NCBI RefSeq assembly: GCF_003008595.1
Contig: NZ_CP027669.1
Span: forward strand, 744,001 to 808,000
Direction of reading: 5' to 3'
From: Simplicispira suum
Lineage (GTDB): Bacteria > Pseudomonadota > Gammaproteobacteria > Burkholderiales > Burkholderiaceae_C
Length of the DNA stretch: 64,000 bases
How positions within the stretch are numbered: position 1 is the stretch's first letter; every line of letters starts with the position of its first letter. The translations under genes were made by a program, and so were the position numbers. The notes below the pieces were generated by a model, which saw nothing but the letters and a program-made list of their open reading frames with translations, made no database searches and was not told where the DNA came from. Below, piece after piece: positions 19,257-29,916 of this stretch.

Positions 19257-20576
19257 TTACTCCACGAACAACAGGGCCGGGGTTTCCAGCAGCGCGCGCA
19301 TGGCCTGGATGAATTGCGCGGCGTGCATGCCGTCGACCACGCGGTGGTCGAACGAGGACGAGAGGTTCATCAACAGCCTGCCCACCACCTGCCCACCCCG
19401 CAGCACGGGGCGTTCGACGATGCGGTTGACGCCGACGATGGCCACCTCGGGGTGGTTGATGACGGGCGTGCTCGCAATGCCACCCAGTGCCCCCAGGCTG
19501 GTGAGGGTGATGGTGGAACCCGACAGCGCGTCACGCGCCGCCTTGCCGCTGCGGGCGCCTTCGGCCACGCTGGCGATACCGGCAGCGCAGGCCCACAGGT
19601 CCAGCGCCTCGGCGTGGCGCAGCACCGGCACCATGAGGCCACCGTCGGTCTGCGTGGCCACGCCCAGGTGCACGCCGGCGTAGCGCGTGACCACACCCGC
19701 CTCGTCGTCGTAACGGGCGTTGATTTGCGGAAAATCACGCAGCGCCAAGACCATGGCACGCGCCAGGAAGGGCAGCACTGTGAGCTTGCCGCGCGTGGCG
19801 CCATGCAATTGGTTGAGCCTGGCGCGCAGGGCTTCGAGCTCGGTGACGTCGATTTCCTCGACATAGCTGAAGTGCGGAATGCGGCGCTTGGACTCCTGCA
19901 TCTTCTGCGCAATCTTGCGACGCAGGCCGATGACGGAAATGACCTCTTCGCCATGGCGCTCGGCATAGCCCGCAGGGCCTTGCGACTGCACCTGGCCCCC
20001 AGCGGCCGCATGCGCGTCCAGGTCGTCGTGCGAGATGCGCCCGGCCGGGCCGCTGCCGTGCACGTAGCGCAGCTCCAGCCCCATATCGAGCGCGCGCTGG
20101 CGCACGGCGGGAGAAGCGAGTGGGCGCTCACCTGCAGCGCGCGCCACGATGGCATTGCCGCGTGGCGCTGTGGAGGCGCGCAAGGGTGCAGGTGCAGGGG
20201 CAGGAGCACGCTCCGCCGGAGGGGCAGCTCGCGCTGGGGTGGCTGCAGGCGGTTCGATTTTTGCTATTGAAACAGGAGCTGTTTGCGTTTGATGGACGGG
20301 CGCTGGAGCCGAATTTTCCTTTAAATTTCCCGTACCTTCCACCTCCAGCCGAACCAACTCGGAGCCCACGGCAATGGTGTCGCCCACGCTGCTTCCAAGC
20401 GCCAGCACCTTGCCCGAAACGGGCGAGGGAATCTCCACCGTGGCCTTGTCCGTCATCACATCGGCGATGGACTGGTCTTCAGCCACCACATCGCCCGGCT
20501 GTACGTGCCAGGTCACCAGCTCCACTTCGGCAATGCCCTCGCCAATGTCGGGCACGCGGATTGCGTAAATTCCCAT
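19257..20576 (-). CDS. bkdB: branched-chain 2-oxoacid dehydrogenase E2 (lipoamide acyltransferase)
   Basis: A 439-residue E2. The lipoyl domain has the lipoylated lysine at K44 ([12 protein letters not shown]). A linker follows, then the E1/E3-binding domain ([20 protein letters not shown]), a second linker and the catalytic domain with DHRVVDG near the C-terminus. ATG 20576 is preferred: GGAGG stands 7 nt upstream of it, whereas an in-frame ATG at 20582, overlapping the E1 beta stop, is only 1 nt from that site. The first linker ([20 protein letters not shown]) is encoded by a dispersed repeat. Confidence 0.95.
   Translation of the reverse strand: MGIYAIRVPDIGEGIAEVELVTWHVQPGDVVAEDQSIADVMTDKATVEIPSPVSGKVLALGSSVGDTIAVGSELVRLEVEGTGNLKENSAPAPVHQTQTAPVSIAKIEPPAATPARAAPPAERAPAPAPAPLRASTAPRGNAIVARAAGERPLASPAVRQRALDMGLELRYVHGSGPAGRISHDDLDAHAAAGGQVQSQGPAGYAERHGEEVISVIGLRRKIAQKMQESKRRIPHFSYVEEIDVTELEALRARLNQLHGATRGKLTVLPFLARAMVLALRDFPQINARYDDEAGVVTRYAGVHLGVATQTDGGLMVPVLRHAEALDLWACAAGIASVAEGARSGKAARDALSGSTITLTSLGALGGIASTPVINHPEVAIVGVNRIVERPVLRGGQVVGRLLMNLSSSFDHRVVDGMHAAQFIQAMRALLETPALLFVE
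20256..20330 (-). repeat. AGCGCTAGxGGCC-family repeat encoding the bkdB linker
   Basis: The + strand reads gatttttgctattgaaacag, gagctgtttgcgtttgatgg, acgggcgctggagccgaatt. The right half gcgctggagccgaatttt resembles gcgctggaggccattttg of the copy at 42151. It is read through in frame and makes the Ala/Pro/Gln-rich linker after the lipoyl domain. Confidence 0.65.
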
Positions 20577-20578
20577 GG

Positions 20579-21637
20579 TCATGCCTCCACTGCACGTTGC
20601 AGGGCTGCGCCTACGCGCGCAGGCCCTGGGAAATACGCCCATTCCTGGGCGTGTGGGTACGGCGTGTCCCAGCCGGTCACACGTTCGATGGGGGCTTCCA
20701 ACTGGTAGAAGCAATGCTCTTGCACCAGCGCCGTGAGTTCGGCACCAAAGCCGCTGGTGCGCGTGGCCTCGTGCACCACAACACAGCGGCCCGTCTTCTT
20801 GACCGAGTTCACGATGGTTTCCAGGTCCAGCGGCCAGATGGAGCGCAAATCAATGATCTCGGCGTCGATGCCCGTCTCGCGTGCAGCACATTCGCTCACC
20901 CAGACCATGGTGCCGTACGTCAGCACCGTAACGGCCTTGCCGGGGCGAAAGATGGCCGCGCTGGTCAGCGGCACCGTGTAGTAGCCCTCGGGCACGCGGC
21001 CCATGGCATGTTTGGACCAGGGCACGACGGGTTTGTCGTGCTGGCCGTCGAACGGGCCGTTGTACAGGCGCTTGGGTTCCAGGAAAATGACCGGGTCGTC
21101 GCTCTCGATGGAGGCAATCAGCAGGCCCTTGGCGTCATACGGGTTGCTGGGCATCACGGTGCGCAAGCCGCACACATGGGTGAAAAAGGCCTCGGGGCTC
21201 TGGCTGTGGGTCTGCCCGCCGTAGATGCCGCCGCCGCAGGGCATGCGGATGGTCAGCGGCGCGGTGAAGTCCCCAGCCGATCGATGGCGCAAGCGCGCCA
21301 GCTCGGAGACGATCTGGTCCGTGGCCGGGTAGACATAGTCGGCAAACTGAATCTCGACCACGGGACGCAGGCCATAGGCGGCCATGCCAATGCCGGTGCC
21401 GACGATGCCGGACTCGGAAATCGGCGCATCAAAGCAGCGCGATGTGCCGTATTTGGCTTGCAGGCCCTCCGTGGCGCGAAACACGCCGCCGAAATAGCCT
21501 ACGTCCTCGCCATAAACGATGACGTTGTCGTCGCGTTCCATCATCACATCCATGGCCGAGCGCAGCGCCTGGATCATGGTCATGGGCACAGCTTGTGCCG
21601 TGGCAGTCTGGGTCTGTTCCTGGATAGCAGTGGTCAT
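20579..21637 (-). CDS. bkdA2: branched-chain 2-oxoacid dehydrogenase E1 beta subunit
   Basis: A 352-residue E1 beta (transketolase-like pyrimidine-binding plus C-terminal domain). GEDVGYFGGVFRATEGL near residue 44 and FDAPISESGIVGTGIGMA are family hallmarks, and the C-terminal domain has the potassium/E2-contact region. With E1 alpha it decarboxylates 2-oxoisovalerate, 2-oxoisocaproate and 2-oxo-3-methylvalerate using ThDP. It starts 3 nt after the E1 alpha stop and ends in an ATGA overlap with an unused bkdB start. Confidence 0.95.
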   Translation of the reverse strand: MTTAIQEQTQTATAQAVPMTMIQALRSAMDVMMERDDNVIVYGEDVGYFGGVFRATEGLQAKYGTSRCFDAPISESGIVGTGIGMAAYGLRPVVEIQFADYVYPATDQIVSELARLRHRSAGDFTAPLTIRMPCGGGIYGGQTHSQSPEAFFTHVCGLRTVMPSNPYDAKGLLIASIESDDPVIFLEPKRLYNGPFDGQHDKPVVPWSKHAMGRVPEGYYTVPLTSAAIFRPGKAVTVLTYGTMVWVSECAARETGIDAEIIDLRSIWPLDLETIVNSVKKTGRCVVVHEATRTSGFGAELTALVQEHCFYQLEAPIERVTGWDTPYPHAQEWAYFPGPARVGAALQRAVEA

Positions 21638-21640
21638 GGC

Positions 21641-22981
<1,341 letters not shown>

Positions 22982-23037
22982 CTAATCGCGCGGGCACCCG
23001 TTGACCAGCCCGGCCTTTGGGCCTGACGACAGTGGGG

Positions 23038-24141
23038 TCAGCGCGTCAGCTTGCCCTGAACGCCCTCAACCAGCCAGTTCATGCCAAGAATCTGCGCATC
23101 GCTCAGGCTCTGTCCGCGGGCAATGACCTCGTGGCCTTCGTTGTCGTGCACTGCGGCGCCGTTGGCTCGAAAAGGCAGGAGCGAGCCCGCCGCAATGTCT
23201 TTCTGGCGAGCCAGCACTTCCTGTTGCACAGCCGGCGGGACTTTGCTGCCGAAATCGCCCACGCGGATCATTCCTTCGCGCACGCCGCCCCAAACGTTGC
23301 CGCTCTTCCAGCTGCCGTCCAACACAGCCCGTACACGCGCCGTGTAGTAATTTCCCCATTGGTGCGTCACAGCGACCAACTGGGCGTCGGGCCCGATACG
23401 GCGCATGTCGGAGTGGTAAGCCACAGCCAGCTTGCCGCGCTCCTGCGCTGCCGCCATCACCGCTGTGGATCCGGTGTGAAAAGCTATGACGTCCACGCCT
23501 TCGTTGAACAACGCCATGGCTGCTTCGCGTTCCTTGGGTGGATCAAACCAGACGTTGAGCCAGACCACTTTCACAGAGGCTTTCGGATTGACCGAACGCA
23601 TGCCCAAAGTGAAGGCATTGATGCCCTGCAGCACCTCGGGAATGGGAAAACCCGCTACATAGCCAGCCACCCCCGTCTTGCTCATTCGGCCCGCAGCGAT
23701 GCCCGCAAGGTAGCGTCCCTCGTAATAGCGGGCATTGGCCGTGGCCACGTTGGGCGCCTGCTTGTAGCCGGTGATGGATTCGAACTTCACGTCCGGAAAG
23801 TCCTGCGCCACCCTGAGCGTGGGCTCCATGTAGCCAAAACTGGGCGTAAAGATGATCTTGTGGCCCGTAGCCGCCAGATCGCGGATCACGCGCTCGGCGT
23901 CCGGGCCCTCAGGCACATTTTCGACATAGGTGGTTTTCACACGCTTGCCCAGCGCTGCCTCCACGGCCTTGCGGCCCTCGTCGTGCTGCCTGGTCCAGCC
24001 CGCCTCGGTAATCGGCGAGACATAGACGAACCCGACCTTCACAGCTTCAGCGCCGGGCGCCTTGGTCGCCGCAGAGGGTTGGGAAAAAACAGGAGAAATA
24101 AAACAAGCGGCCGCGAGCGCGGCAGCGAGGTTTTTGTACAT
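23038..24141 (-). CDS. BMP-family ABC transporter substrate-binding protein
   Basis: A 367-residue exported protein: a signal peptide (about 1-20, MYKNLAAALAAACF then a cleavage region after FSQ), then a two-lobed binding fold of the Bmp/PnrA/Med family (KVGFVYVSPITEAGWTRQHDEG; GHKIIFTPSFGYM; FHTGSTAVMAAAQERG). Family members bind purine nucleosides or related purines. No permease or ATPase gene is adjacent, so it either works with a distant transporter or is an orphan. guaD in the same window makes a purine ligand plausible but not proven. Confidence 0.85.
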   Translation of the reverse strand: MYKNLAAALAAACFISPVFSQPSAATKAPGAEAVKVGFVYVSPITEAGWTRQHDEGRKAVEAALGKRVKTTYVENVPEGPDAERVIRDLAATGHKIIFTPSFGYMEPTLRVAQDFPDVKFESITGYKQAPNVATANARYYEGRYLAGIAAGRMSKTGVAGYVAGFPIPEVLQGINAFTLGMRSVNPKASVKVVWLNVWFDPPKEREAAMALFNEGVDVIAFHTGSTAVMAAAQERGKLAVAYHSDMRRIGPDAQLVAVTHQWGNYYTARVRAVLDGSWKSGNVWGGVREGMIRVGDFGSKVPPAVQQEVLARQKDIAAGSLLPFRANGAAVHDNEGHEVIARGQSLSDAQILGMNWLVEGVQGKLTR

Positions 24142-24169
24142 GGTGGTCCTCTACATGGTCCCGATGGCA

Positions 24170-24201
24170 GAAAGCAAAAGACCGCCGGGACAGCGGTCTT
24201 T
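24170..24201 (-). terminator. intrinsic terminator after the CAT tRNA
   Basis: On the minus strand AAAGACCGC pairs with GCGGTCTTT over a 7-nt loop and is followed by TTTGCTTTCT. It lies about 55 bp downstream of the tRNA and just before the BMP gene, so it ends the tRNA transcript. Confidence 0.8.
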
Positions 24202-24256
24202 GCAGGAGATTTTACCTGGGTGCTTGGCAGTCGGCGCAGCCGGCCGGAGACCGAGG

Positions 24257-24333
24257 TGGTAGGGCGTGTTGGACTTGAACCAACGACCAAAGGATTATGA
24301 GTCCTCTGCTCTGACCAACTGAGCTAACGCCCC
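24257..24333 (-). tRNA. tRNA with CAT anticodon (elongator Met, or Ile2 if lysidine-modified)
   Basis: A 77-nt cloverleaf including an encoded CCA. Acceptor GGGGCGT/ACGCCCT has a G-U first pair, the D-arm is GCTC..GAGC, the anticodon loop CTCATAA on stem GAGGA/TCCTT, and the T-arm GTTGG-TTCAAGT-CCAAC. The anticodon is CAT and the first pair rules out initiator tRNA. The TTGGTCG variable region and TTCAAGTCCA resemble E. coli Ile2 (ileX) at least as well as elongator Met, so identity needs a tRNA model. Confidence 0.9.
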
Positions 24334-24379
24334 CCGAAACGCGGGACTGGACCCACTCGTTCGGGCGCCATTGTAGGGC

Positions 24380-25378
24380 TCAGGTGCGGTGGCTCAGGGC
24401 GTTGGTGACGAGCCGGGAGGTGATATCGACAATCTGGATCATTTTGTCGTACGGCATGCGCATCGGCCCGATGACCCCCAGGGTGCCCACGACCTGCCCG
24501 TCCACTTCGTACGGCGCGCTCACTACCGAAAGCTCTTCGAACGGCACCACCTGGCTCTCGCCACCGATGAAAATGCGCACGCCTTCGGCCTGGGAAGATA
24601 CATCGAGCAAGCGCAGCAACTGGGTTTTTTGTTCAAACAGATCAAATGCACGCCGCAGATTGCCCATGTCCTTGGAAAAATCACTCACAGCCAGCAGATT
24701 GCGTTCGCCCGAGATAACCACCTCGTCTTCCTGCGAGGCTTCGCCCTCGACGTTGACGGCGGCTTGCATGAGCTGCGCAATTTCACCTTGCAACGAAGCC
24801 ACTTCGTTCTTCACACGCTCGCGCACCTGTTCCATCGCCAGGCCGCTGTAGTGGCTATTGAGGTGGTTGGCCGTCTCAGTGAGCTGCGCTTGCGAAAAAT
24901 CACTCTGAGCAAATATGACGCGGTTTTGCACATCCCCTTCAGGAGAGACGATGATGACCAGCACGCGCCGCTCAGACAGGCGCAAAAATTCAATGTGTCG
25001 AAACACAGAAGTCCGGCGCGGAGCCATGACCACACCAACGAATTGCGAGAGGCTGGAAAGCAAATGGGCGGCATTGGCAATCACTCTCTGCGGTTGCTCG
25101 GCAGCGAGTGAGTGCGGTGTGATGTGTTCTCGCTGCACCGTAAGCATGGTGTCCACGAACAAGCGGTATCCCTTGGCGGTGGGGATGCGCCCAGCCGAAG
25201 TATGCGGGCTCGCAATCAGTCCCAGATCTTCCAGATCCGCCATGACATTGCGTATGGTCGCGGGAGACAGCTCCAGCCCACTCGCACGGGACAAGGTGCG
25301 AGATCCCACGGGTTGGCCATCTTCTATATAGCGCTCGACCAACGCTTTGAGCAACAACTTGGCACGGGCATCGAGCAT
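24380..25378 (-). CDS. hrcA: heat-inducible transcription repressor HrcA
   Basis: A 332-residue repressor of groESL/dnaK-type genes through CIRCE operators. The N-terminal winged helix reads [19 protein letters not shown] and [20 protein letters not shown] with ADLEDLGLI; the GAF-like C-terminal domain follows ([24 protein letters not shown]). No CIRCE element (TTAGCACTC-N9-GAGTGCTAA) is visible nearby, so it is not self-controlled by a consensus site here. It is divergent from nadK, 28 bp between start codons. Confidence 0.96.
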   Translation of the reverse strand: MLDARAKLLLKALVERYIEDGQPVGSRTLSRASGLELSPATIRNVMADLEDLGLIASPHTSAGRIPTAKGYRLFVDTMLTVQREHITPHSLAAEQPQRVIANAAHLLSSLSQFVGVVMAPRRTSVFRHIEFLRLSERRVLVIIVSPEGDVQNRVIFAQSDFSQAQLTETANHLNSHYSGLAMEQVRERVKNEVASLQGEIAQLMQAAVNVEGEASQEDEVVISGERNLLAVSDFSKDMGNLRRAFDLFEQKTQLLRLLDVSSQAEGVRIFIGGESQVVPFEELSVVSAPYEVDGQVVGTLGVIGPMRMPYDKMIQIVDITSRLVTNALSHRT

Positions 25379-25406
25379 GCAATCATTTTAGTGATGTAAT
25401 TTCATA

Positions 25407-26303
25407 ATGACCCCTCAATTTCGCCACGTTGCGTTGATCGGCAAGTACCACCACGCAGCGTCCGGCACGGTGGCGCCAGGCTCTCGCGACGTGCTCGAAC
25501 GGATCGCCGCTTTTTTGCTCTCGCAAGGGTGTCAAGTTTCCTTGGAGTCAGAGACGGCGCACAACAGCGGGATCTCCGGCTACCCTGCACTGCGTCCGGA
25601 AGAAATTGGAGAAGCCTGCGATGTGGGGCTTGTGGTGGGCGGCGATGGCACCATGCTGAGCATCGGGCGCAAGTTGGCCCGTTTTGGCACGCCGCTGATC
25701 GGCATCAATCAAGGGCGTCTGGGTTTCGTCACCGACATTCCGCTGGAGAATTTCGAAACTACCTTGACACCCATGCTGCATGGCGCATTCGAAGAAGACC
25801 GGCGTCCACTGATTCAGGGACAGGTACTGCGCAGCGGCAAATGCGTTTTCGATGCGCTGGCGATGAACGACGTGGTAGTCAATCGCGGAACCACCTCTGG
25901 CATGGTGGAGCTGCGTGTGGAAGTGGATGGTCACTTCGTTGCCAACCAGCGGGCCGACGGCTTGATCGTCGCGTCTCCTACCGGCTCCACCGCCTACGCG
26001 CTATCGTCGGGCGGCCCCATGCTGCACCCATCGATTCCGGGGTGGGTACTTGTGCCGATTGCACCGCACACGCTCTCCAACCGACCCATCGTGCTGTCCG
26101 ATGCATCGGAGGTCGCCATTGAGCTGGTAAGCGGGCGCGATGCCAGCGCCAATTTTGATATGCAGTCTCTTGCCAAGCTCAGACGGGGGGACCGCATCCT
26201 GGTGCGACGCTCGGACTATTGCGTCCGGTTTTTGCATCCGCGCGGCTGGAACTATTTTGATACGCTGCGGCGAAAGCTGCGCTGGAACGAAGGAGGCTCC
26301 TGA
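25407..26303 (+). CDS. nadK: NAD kinase
   Basis: A 298-residue enzyme making NADP from NAD and ATP. The GGDGT motif is at 78-82, the conserved AMNDVVV Asn-Asp pair in the middle, and [15 protein letters not shown] forms the substrate loop. It starts 28 bp from hrcA on the other strand and ends 2 bp before recN, with which it forms an operon. The hrcA/nadK/recN order is common in proteobacteria. Confidence 0.97.
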   Translation: MTPQFRHVALIGKYHHAASGTVAPGSRDVLERIAAFLLSQGCQVSLESETAHNSGISGYPALRPEEIGEACDVGLVVGGDGTMLSIGRKLARFGTPLIGINQGRLGFVTDIPLENFETTLTPMLHGAFEEDRRPLIQGQVLRSGKCVFDALAMNDVVVNRGTTSGMVELRVEVDGHFVANQRADGLIVASPTGSTAYALSSGGPMLHPSIPGWVLVPIAPHTLSNRPIVLSDASEVAIELVSGRDASANFDMQSLAKLRRGDRILVRRSDYCVRFLHPRGWNYFDTLRRKLRWNEGGS

Positions 26304-26305
26304 CC

Positions 26306-27973
26306 ATGCCGCTGCAGCGCATGACTCTGCGCAACTTCGTCATCGTCGAAGCGTTGGAGATCGATTTCGAGTCGGGCTTTACGGCGCTCACAGGCGAGAC
26401 GGGCGCTGGCAAATCCATTCTGATCGATGCCTTGCAAATGATCTTGGGCGCACGCGCAGACGCCGGTCTGGTGCGTGAGGGTGCAGCGCGAGCCGACCTC
26501 AGCGCCGAATTTTCCCCTCCTGCCGACGTGCAGAACTGGCTTTCCGAAGCTGGATTCGACGCGGGTGGCGAACTGCTGCTGCGCCGAACCGTTGACACCA
26601 CCGGCAAAAGCCGTGGCTGGATCAATGGCATACCGGCCACTGCAAGCCAATTGCGCGAGTTGGGTACGACCCTGCTCGACATTCATGGCCAACATGCCTG
26701 GCAGAACTTGATGCAAAGTGGCGCAGTACGCGCATTGCTTGACGCTTATGCTGGCGCTGACACCCAGGCTGTGCAGACAAACTGGACGGCTTGGCGTGCA
26801 GCTGCGCAGGCGGTGCAAGTGGCGCGCGAAGCACAGGCATCGGCTGGCGCGGAGCGTGAACGCCTGCAGTGGCAGATTGCCGAGCTCGACAAGCTGGCGC
26901 CCAAAGCGGGGGAATGGGCGCCGCTCAACGAGGAACACAACCGGCTGGGCCACGCGCAGGCTTTGATGGACGCTGCACAAGCAGCTACCAGCCACCTGGA
27001 GGCTGAGGAGGCGAGCGCACGACCTGCCTTGACGCAAGCATTGCAAGCCTTGACTGCGCTTGAGCACCTCGAGCCAAGTTTTCGCGAGATCCGCGCGCTT
27101 CTGGCCGAAAGCCTGGCGCAGACCGACGAGGCCCTGCGCGGCCTGCATGCGTACCTGCGCCGCGATGCGCTCGACGCAGAGCAACTGCAAAGTCTGGACG
27201 AGCGGGTGGCACACTGGCTGGGGCTGGCCCGCCGCTTCAAACGGGCGCCTGAAGACCTGCCGGAAGTACTCGCAGCATGGAAGGCGCAACTGGCGGCATT
27301 GGATGCGGGCAGCGATATCGATGCGCTCAGTTCACGGGAGAGCCAAACGCACGCTGCTTACGCGTCTGCAGCACAAACGCTGTCGCAGATGCGCAAGGCC
27401 GCCGCCCCCCGCCTGTCAGAAGCGGTGACTTCCACCCTTCAGGAACTGGGAATGGAAGGCGGGCAGTTTGTTGTGCATATCACGGCATCTGTGCACCCCG
27501 GCGCCATGGGCATGGACGATATTGATTTTCTTGTGGCGGGACATGCAGGCCAGACGCCACGTCCCATCGGCAAAGTCGCCTCGGGCGGAGAACTCTCGCG
27601 CATTGCGCTGGCCATCGCGGTCGCCACCAGTGCCATGGGCAGCGCGGGCACCCTCATTTTTGACGAAGTGGATGCCGGCGTGGGTGGAGCCGTGGCAGAG
27701 ACTGTCGGCTTGCTCATGCAGCAGCTCGGGCGCGCCAGGCAAGTGCTTGCCGTGACCCATTTGCCTCAGGTAGCGGCATGCGCAGACCATCACTTGGTGG
27801 TGTCCAAGATTCGCGCGCCCCAAGGGGCGAGCAGCACGGTGATCTTGGCCGAAGGCACAGAGCGCCTCGCAGAAGTGGCGCGCATGCTGGGCGGAGAGAA
27901 ACCCTCGCGCGCCGGTCTGGCACACGCGCGCGAGATGCTCGGGCAAAGCCAGCGTCAGAATGCAAGGGAGTAA
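26306..27973 (+). CDS. recN: DNA repair protein RecN
   Basis: A 555-residue SMC-like ATPase for double-strand-break repair. Walker A GETGAGKS at 30-37, a long Ala/Gln/Glu-rich coiled coil in the middle (about 160-360), the ABC signature SGGELSR and Walker B LIFDEVDAGVGG near 445-460, then VTHLPQVAACADHH. The length is that of E. coli RecN (553). Tightly packed between nadK (2 bp) and rapZ (3 bp). No LexA box is seen in front of it, as expected for an internal operon gene. Confidence 0.97.
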   Translation: MPLQRMTLRNFVIVEALEIDFESGFTALTGETGAGKSILIDALQMILGARADAGLVREGAARADLSAEFSPPADVQNWLSEAGFDAGGELLLRRTVDTTGKSRGWINGIPATASQLRELGTTLLDIHGQHAWQNLMQSGAVRALLDAYAGADTQAVQTNWTAWRAAAQAVQVAREAQASAGAERERLQWQIAELDKLAPKAGEWAPLNEEHNRLGHAQALMDAAQAATSHLEAEEASARPALTQALQALTALEHLEPSFREIRALLAESLAQTDEALRGLHAYLRRDALDAEQLQSLDERVAHWLGLARRFKRAPEDLPEVLAAWKAQLAALDAGSDIDALSSRESQTHAAYASAAQTLSQMRKAAAPRLSEAVTSTLQELGMEGGQFVVHITASVHPGAMGMDDIDFLVAGHAGQTPRPIGKVASGGELSRIALAIAVATSAMGSAGTLIFDEVDAGVGGAVAETVGLLMQQLGRARQVLAVTHLPQVAACADHHLVVSKIRAPQGASSTVILAEGTERLAEVARMLGGEKPSRAGLAHAREMLGQSQRQNARE

Positions 27974-27976
27974 GAC

Positions 27977-28840
27977 ATGGCCGTCGAAATCGTGCTCATC
28001 ACAGGGATGTCGGGTTCAGGCAAGTCCGTGGCACTGCGCGCTTACGAAGACGCAGGCTATTACTGCGTGGACAATCTGCCTCCCGAATTGCTGCTCAGTT
28101 TTGTCGCGCTGGAGCATGCCCACCATGGCAATCGTCTGGCGATTGCCATGGACGTACGCAGCCGCACGTCACTTCCCACGGTCCCCGACAAACTGCGAGA
28201 ACTGCGCGAGCAAGGGTGCACGGTCCGTTCGGTGTTTCTCGACGCCGACACCGACACCTTGGTACGCCGATTTTCCGAAACACGCAGAAGACATCCATTG
28301 ACCGATGGCGTGCTGCGCGAGAGCCCGCTAAGTCTGGTACAGGTGATCGAACTTGAGCGCGAACTGCTGGCGGATCTGCGGGAGAGCGCGCAGGTGATAG
28401 ACACGAGCACCATCCGCGCCGCCCAGCTTCAAGGCTATGTCAAGAGCATGATGCGCGCGCCCCAGAACTCTCTTTCGCTGGTATTTCAGTCGTTCGCCTT
28501 CAAGCGCGGGGTGCCTCTGGATGCCGACTACGTGTTCGACGTGCGCATGCTGCCCAATCCCCACTACGAAAGCGAATTGCGCGAATTAACCGGTAAAGAC
28601 AAAGCGGTGATCGACTTCCTGCGCGCCGCTCCGGAAGCAGCGCGCATGGAAAGCGATATTGCGAAATTCCTGACGGACTGGCTGGACGCGTTGGTGCAAA
28701 ACCACCGCAGCTACGTCAACGTCGCCATTGGCTGCACAGGGGGCCAGCACCGGTCCGTCTATTTGGTAGACCGACTTACCGAGCGCTTTGCCAGTCGGTG
28801 GCCCGTCGTCACGCGCCACAGGGAACTTGACGCGCGGTGA
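27977..28840 (+). CDS. rapZ: RNase adapter protein RapZ
   Basis: A 287-residue P-loop protein with Walker A GMSGSGKS (10-17), [12 protein letters not shown] nearby, and the C-terminal [10 protein letters not shown] segment of the RNA/metabolite-binding domain. In E. coli it steers RNase E to the sRNA GlmZ and controls GlmS; in betaproteobacteria the target is unknown. It commonly sits by ptsN/hprK; here it is the last gene of nadK-recN-rapZ and converges on mutY 35 bp away. Confidence 0.94.
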   Translation: MAVEIVLITGMSGSGKSVALRAYEDAGYYCVDNLPPELLLSFVALEHAHHGNRLAIAMDVRSRTSLPTVPDKLRELREQGCTVRSVFLDADTDTLVRRFSETRRRHPLTDGVLRESPLSLVQVIELERELLADLRESAQVIDTSTIRAAQLQGYVKSMMRAPQNSLSLVFQSFAFKRGVPLDADYVFDVRMLPNPHYESELRELTGKDKAVIDFLRAAPEAARMESDIAKFLTDWLDALVQNHRSYVNVAIGCTGGQHRSVYLVDRLTERFASRWPVVTRHRELDAR

Positions 28841-28875
28841 TTGCTTTCGAGGGCAAGCACACCAGAGCGCTCCCC

Positions 28876-29916
28876 TCACACGCCGCTCAGAAGCAAGCTT
28901 CGAAGCGGCGCAGGAAGCCCGACCGCGGGCAGCTCTTTGGCCCGGAACCATGCCCCTTGCGTTTCACTGAAGGGAACAACCTCAGGCAGCAGGGCTCGCA
29001 CCGGGCGCAGCACCAGTTCGCGATGGGTCAGTGCGTGACGCACAGGCGCCAGCGCCTCAAAGGAGGACGCACCGAGGCGCGTAGCATGCGCCAGAAGCGC
29101 GGCCTCGTCGCCAAAGACCGGCGTGCAGTACAGACCAGCCCAAATACCCGGCGCTGGCCTGCGGTGCAACCAGGTTCGCCCCGCTCCGTCACGCAGCACG
29201 GAGAGCCACCAGGTTTCCTGCTTGCGCAGCACCGTGCGCGAGCGTATGGGAAAACGCTCCACCTCACCGCTGCGCCGCGCTGCACACGCCGACTCGAGCG
29301 GACACAACAGGCACGAGGGGCGCCGCGGCGTGCACAGGCTGGCGCCCAAATCCATCAGCCCCTGCGTATAGGCAGGCATGTCGCGCGCGCTCTTGGGCAC
29401 CAATTCGCTGGCACGTTCCCATAGCGCACGCTCGCTTGCAGCGCGGGCAAGGTCTTGCTCGAAGGCAAAAAAGCGGGCCAACACGCGCCTGACATTGGCA
29501 TCCAGAATCGGCACACGCTCGCCATAGCAGAAGGCAGCAATCGCTGCCGCCGTGGAGCGGCCCACGCCGGGAAGCTGGGCAAGCCCGGCCGCCGTGCTCG
29601 GAAAGACTCCACCGCGCTGCGCGGCAACGGTACGTGCCGCTTTGTGCAGGTTGCGGGCGCGACTGTAATAGCCAAGCCCACTCCAAAGCGCCAGGACCGC
29701 GTCCTCGGATGCGGCCGCAAGAGCGTGCACATCGGGAAAACGATCCAGGAATCGAGCGTAGTAGCCCAACACGGTAGCCACCTGGGTCTGTTGCAGCATG
29801 ATTTCCGAGAGCCAGACCCGGTAAGGATCGCGCGTGTCTTGCCAAGGCAAGGCACTGCGACCGTGCTTTCGCTGCCAGCGAACCACCGCGTCGGCAACGC
29901 TCCATTCAGGCGTCAT
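28876..29916 (-). CDS. mutY: A/G-specific adenine DNA glycosylase MutY
   Basis: A 346-residue glycosylase removing A opposite 8-oxoG. Catalytic Glu38 (SEIMLQQTQ), helix-hairpin-helix LPGVGRSTAAAI (115-126), catalytic Asp139 (ILDANVRRVL), and the [4Fe-4S] ligands C195-x6-C202-x2-C205-x5-C211. The C-terminal Nudix-like domain contacting 8-oxoG follows (TWWLSVLRDGAGRTWLHRRP). ATG 29916 overlaps the stop of the upstream GTPase gene (ATGA), so the two are translationally coupled. Confidence 0.97.
   Translation of the reverse strand: MTPEWSVADAVVRWQRKHGRSALPWQDTRDPYRVWLSEIMLQQTQVATVLGYYARFLDRFPDVHALAAASEDAVLALWSGLGYYSRARNLHKAARTVAAQRGGVFPSTAAGLAQLPGVGRSTAAAIAAFCYGERVPILDANVRRVLARFFAFEQDLARAASERALWERASELVPKSARDMPAYTQGLMDLGASLCTPRRPSCLLCPLESACAARRSGEVERFPIRSRTVLRKQETWWLSVLRDGAGRTWLHRRPAPGIWAGLYCTPVFGDEAALLAHATRLGASSFEALAPVRHALTHRELVLRPVRALLPEVVPFSETQGAWFRAKELPAVGLPAPLRSLLLSGV

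Noticed and set aside
24142-25410. Possible CIRCE operator near hrcA
   Set aside because: No TTAGCACTC-N9-GAGTGCTAA-like inverted repeat is visible.
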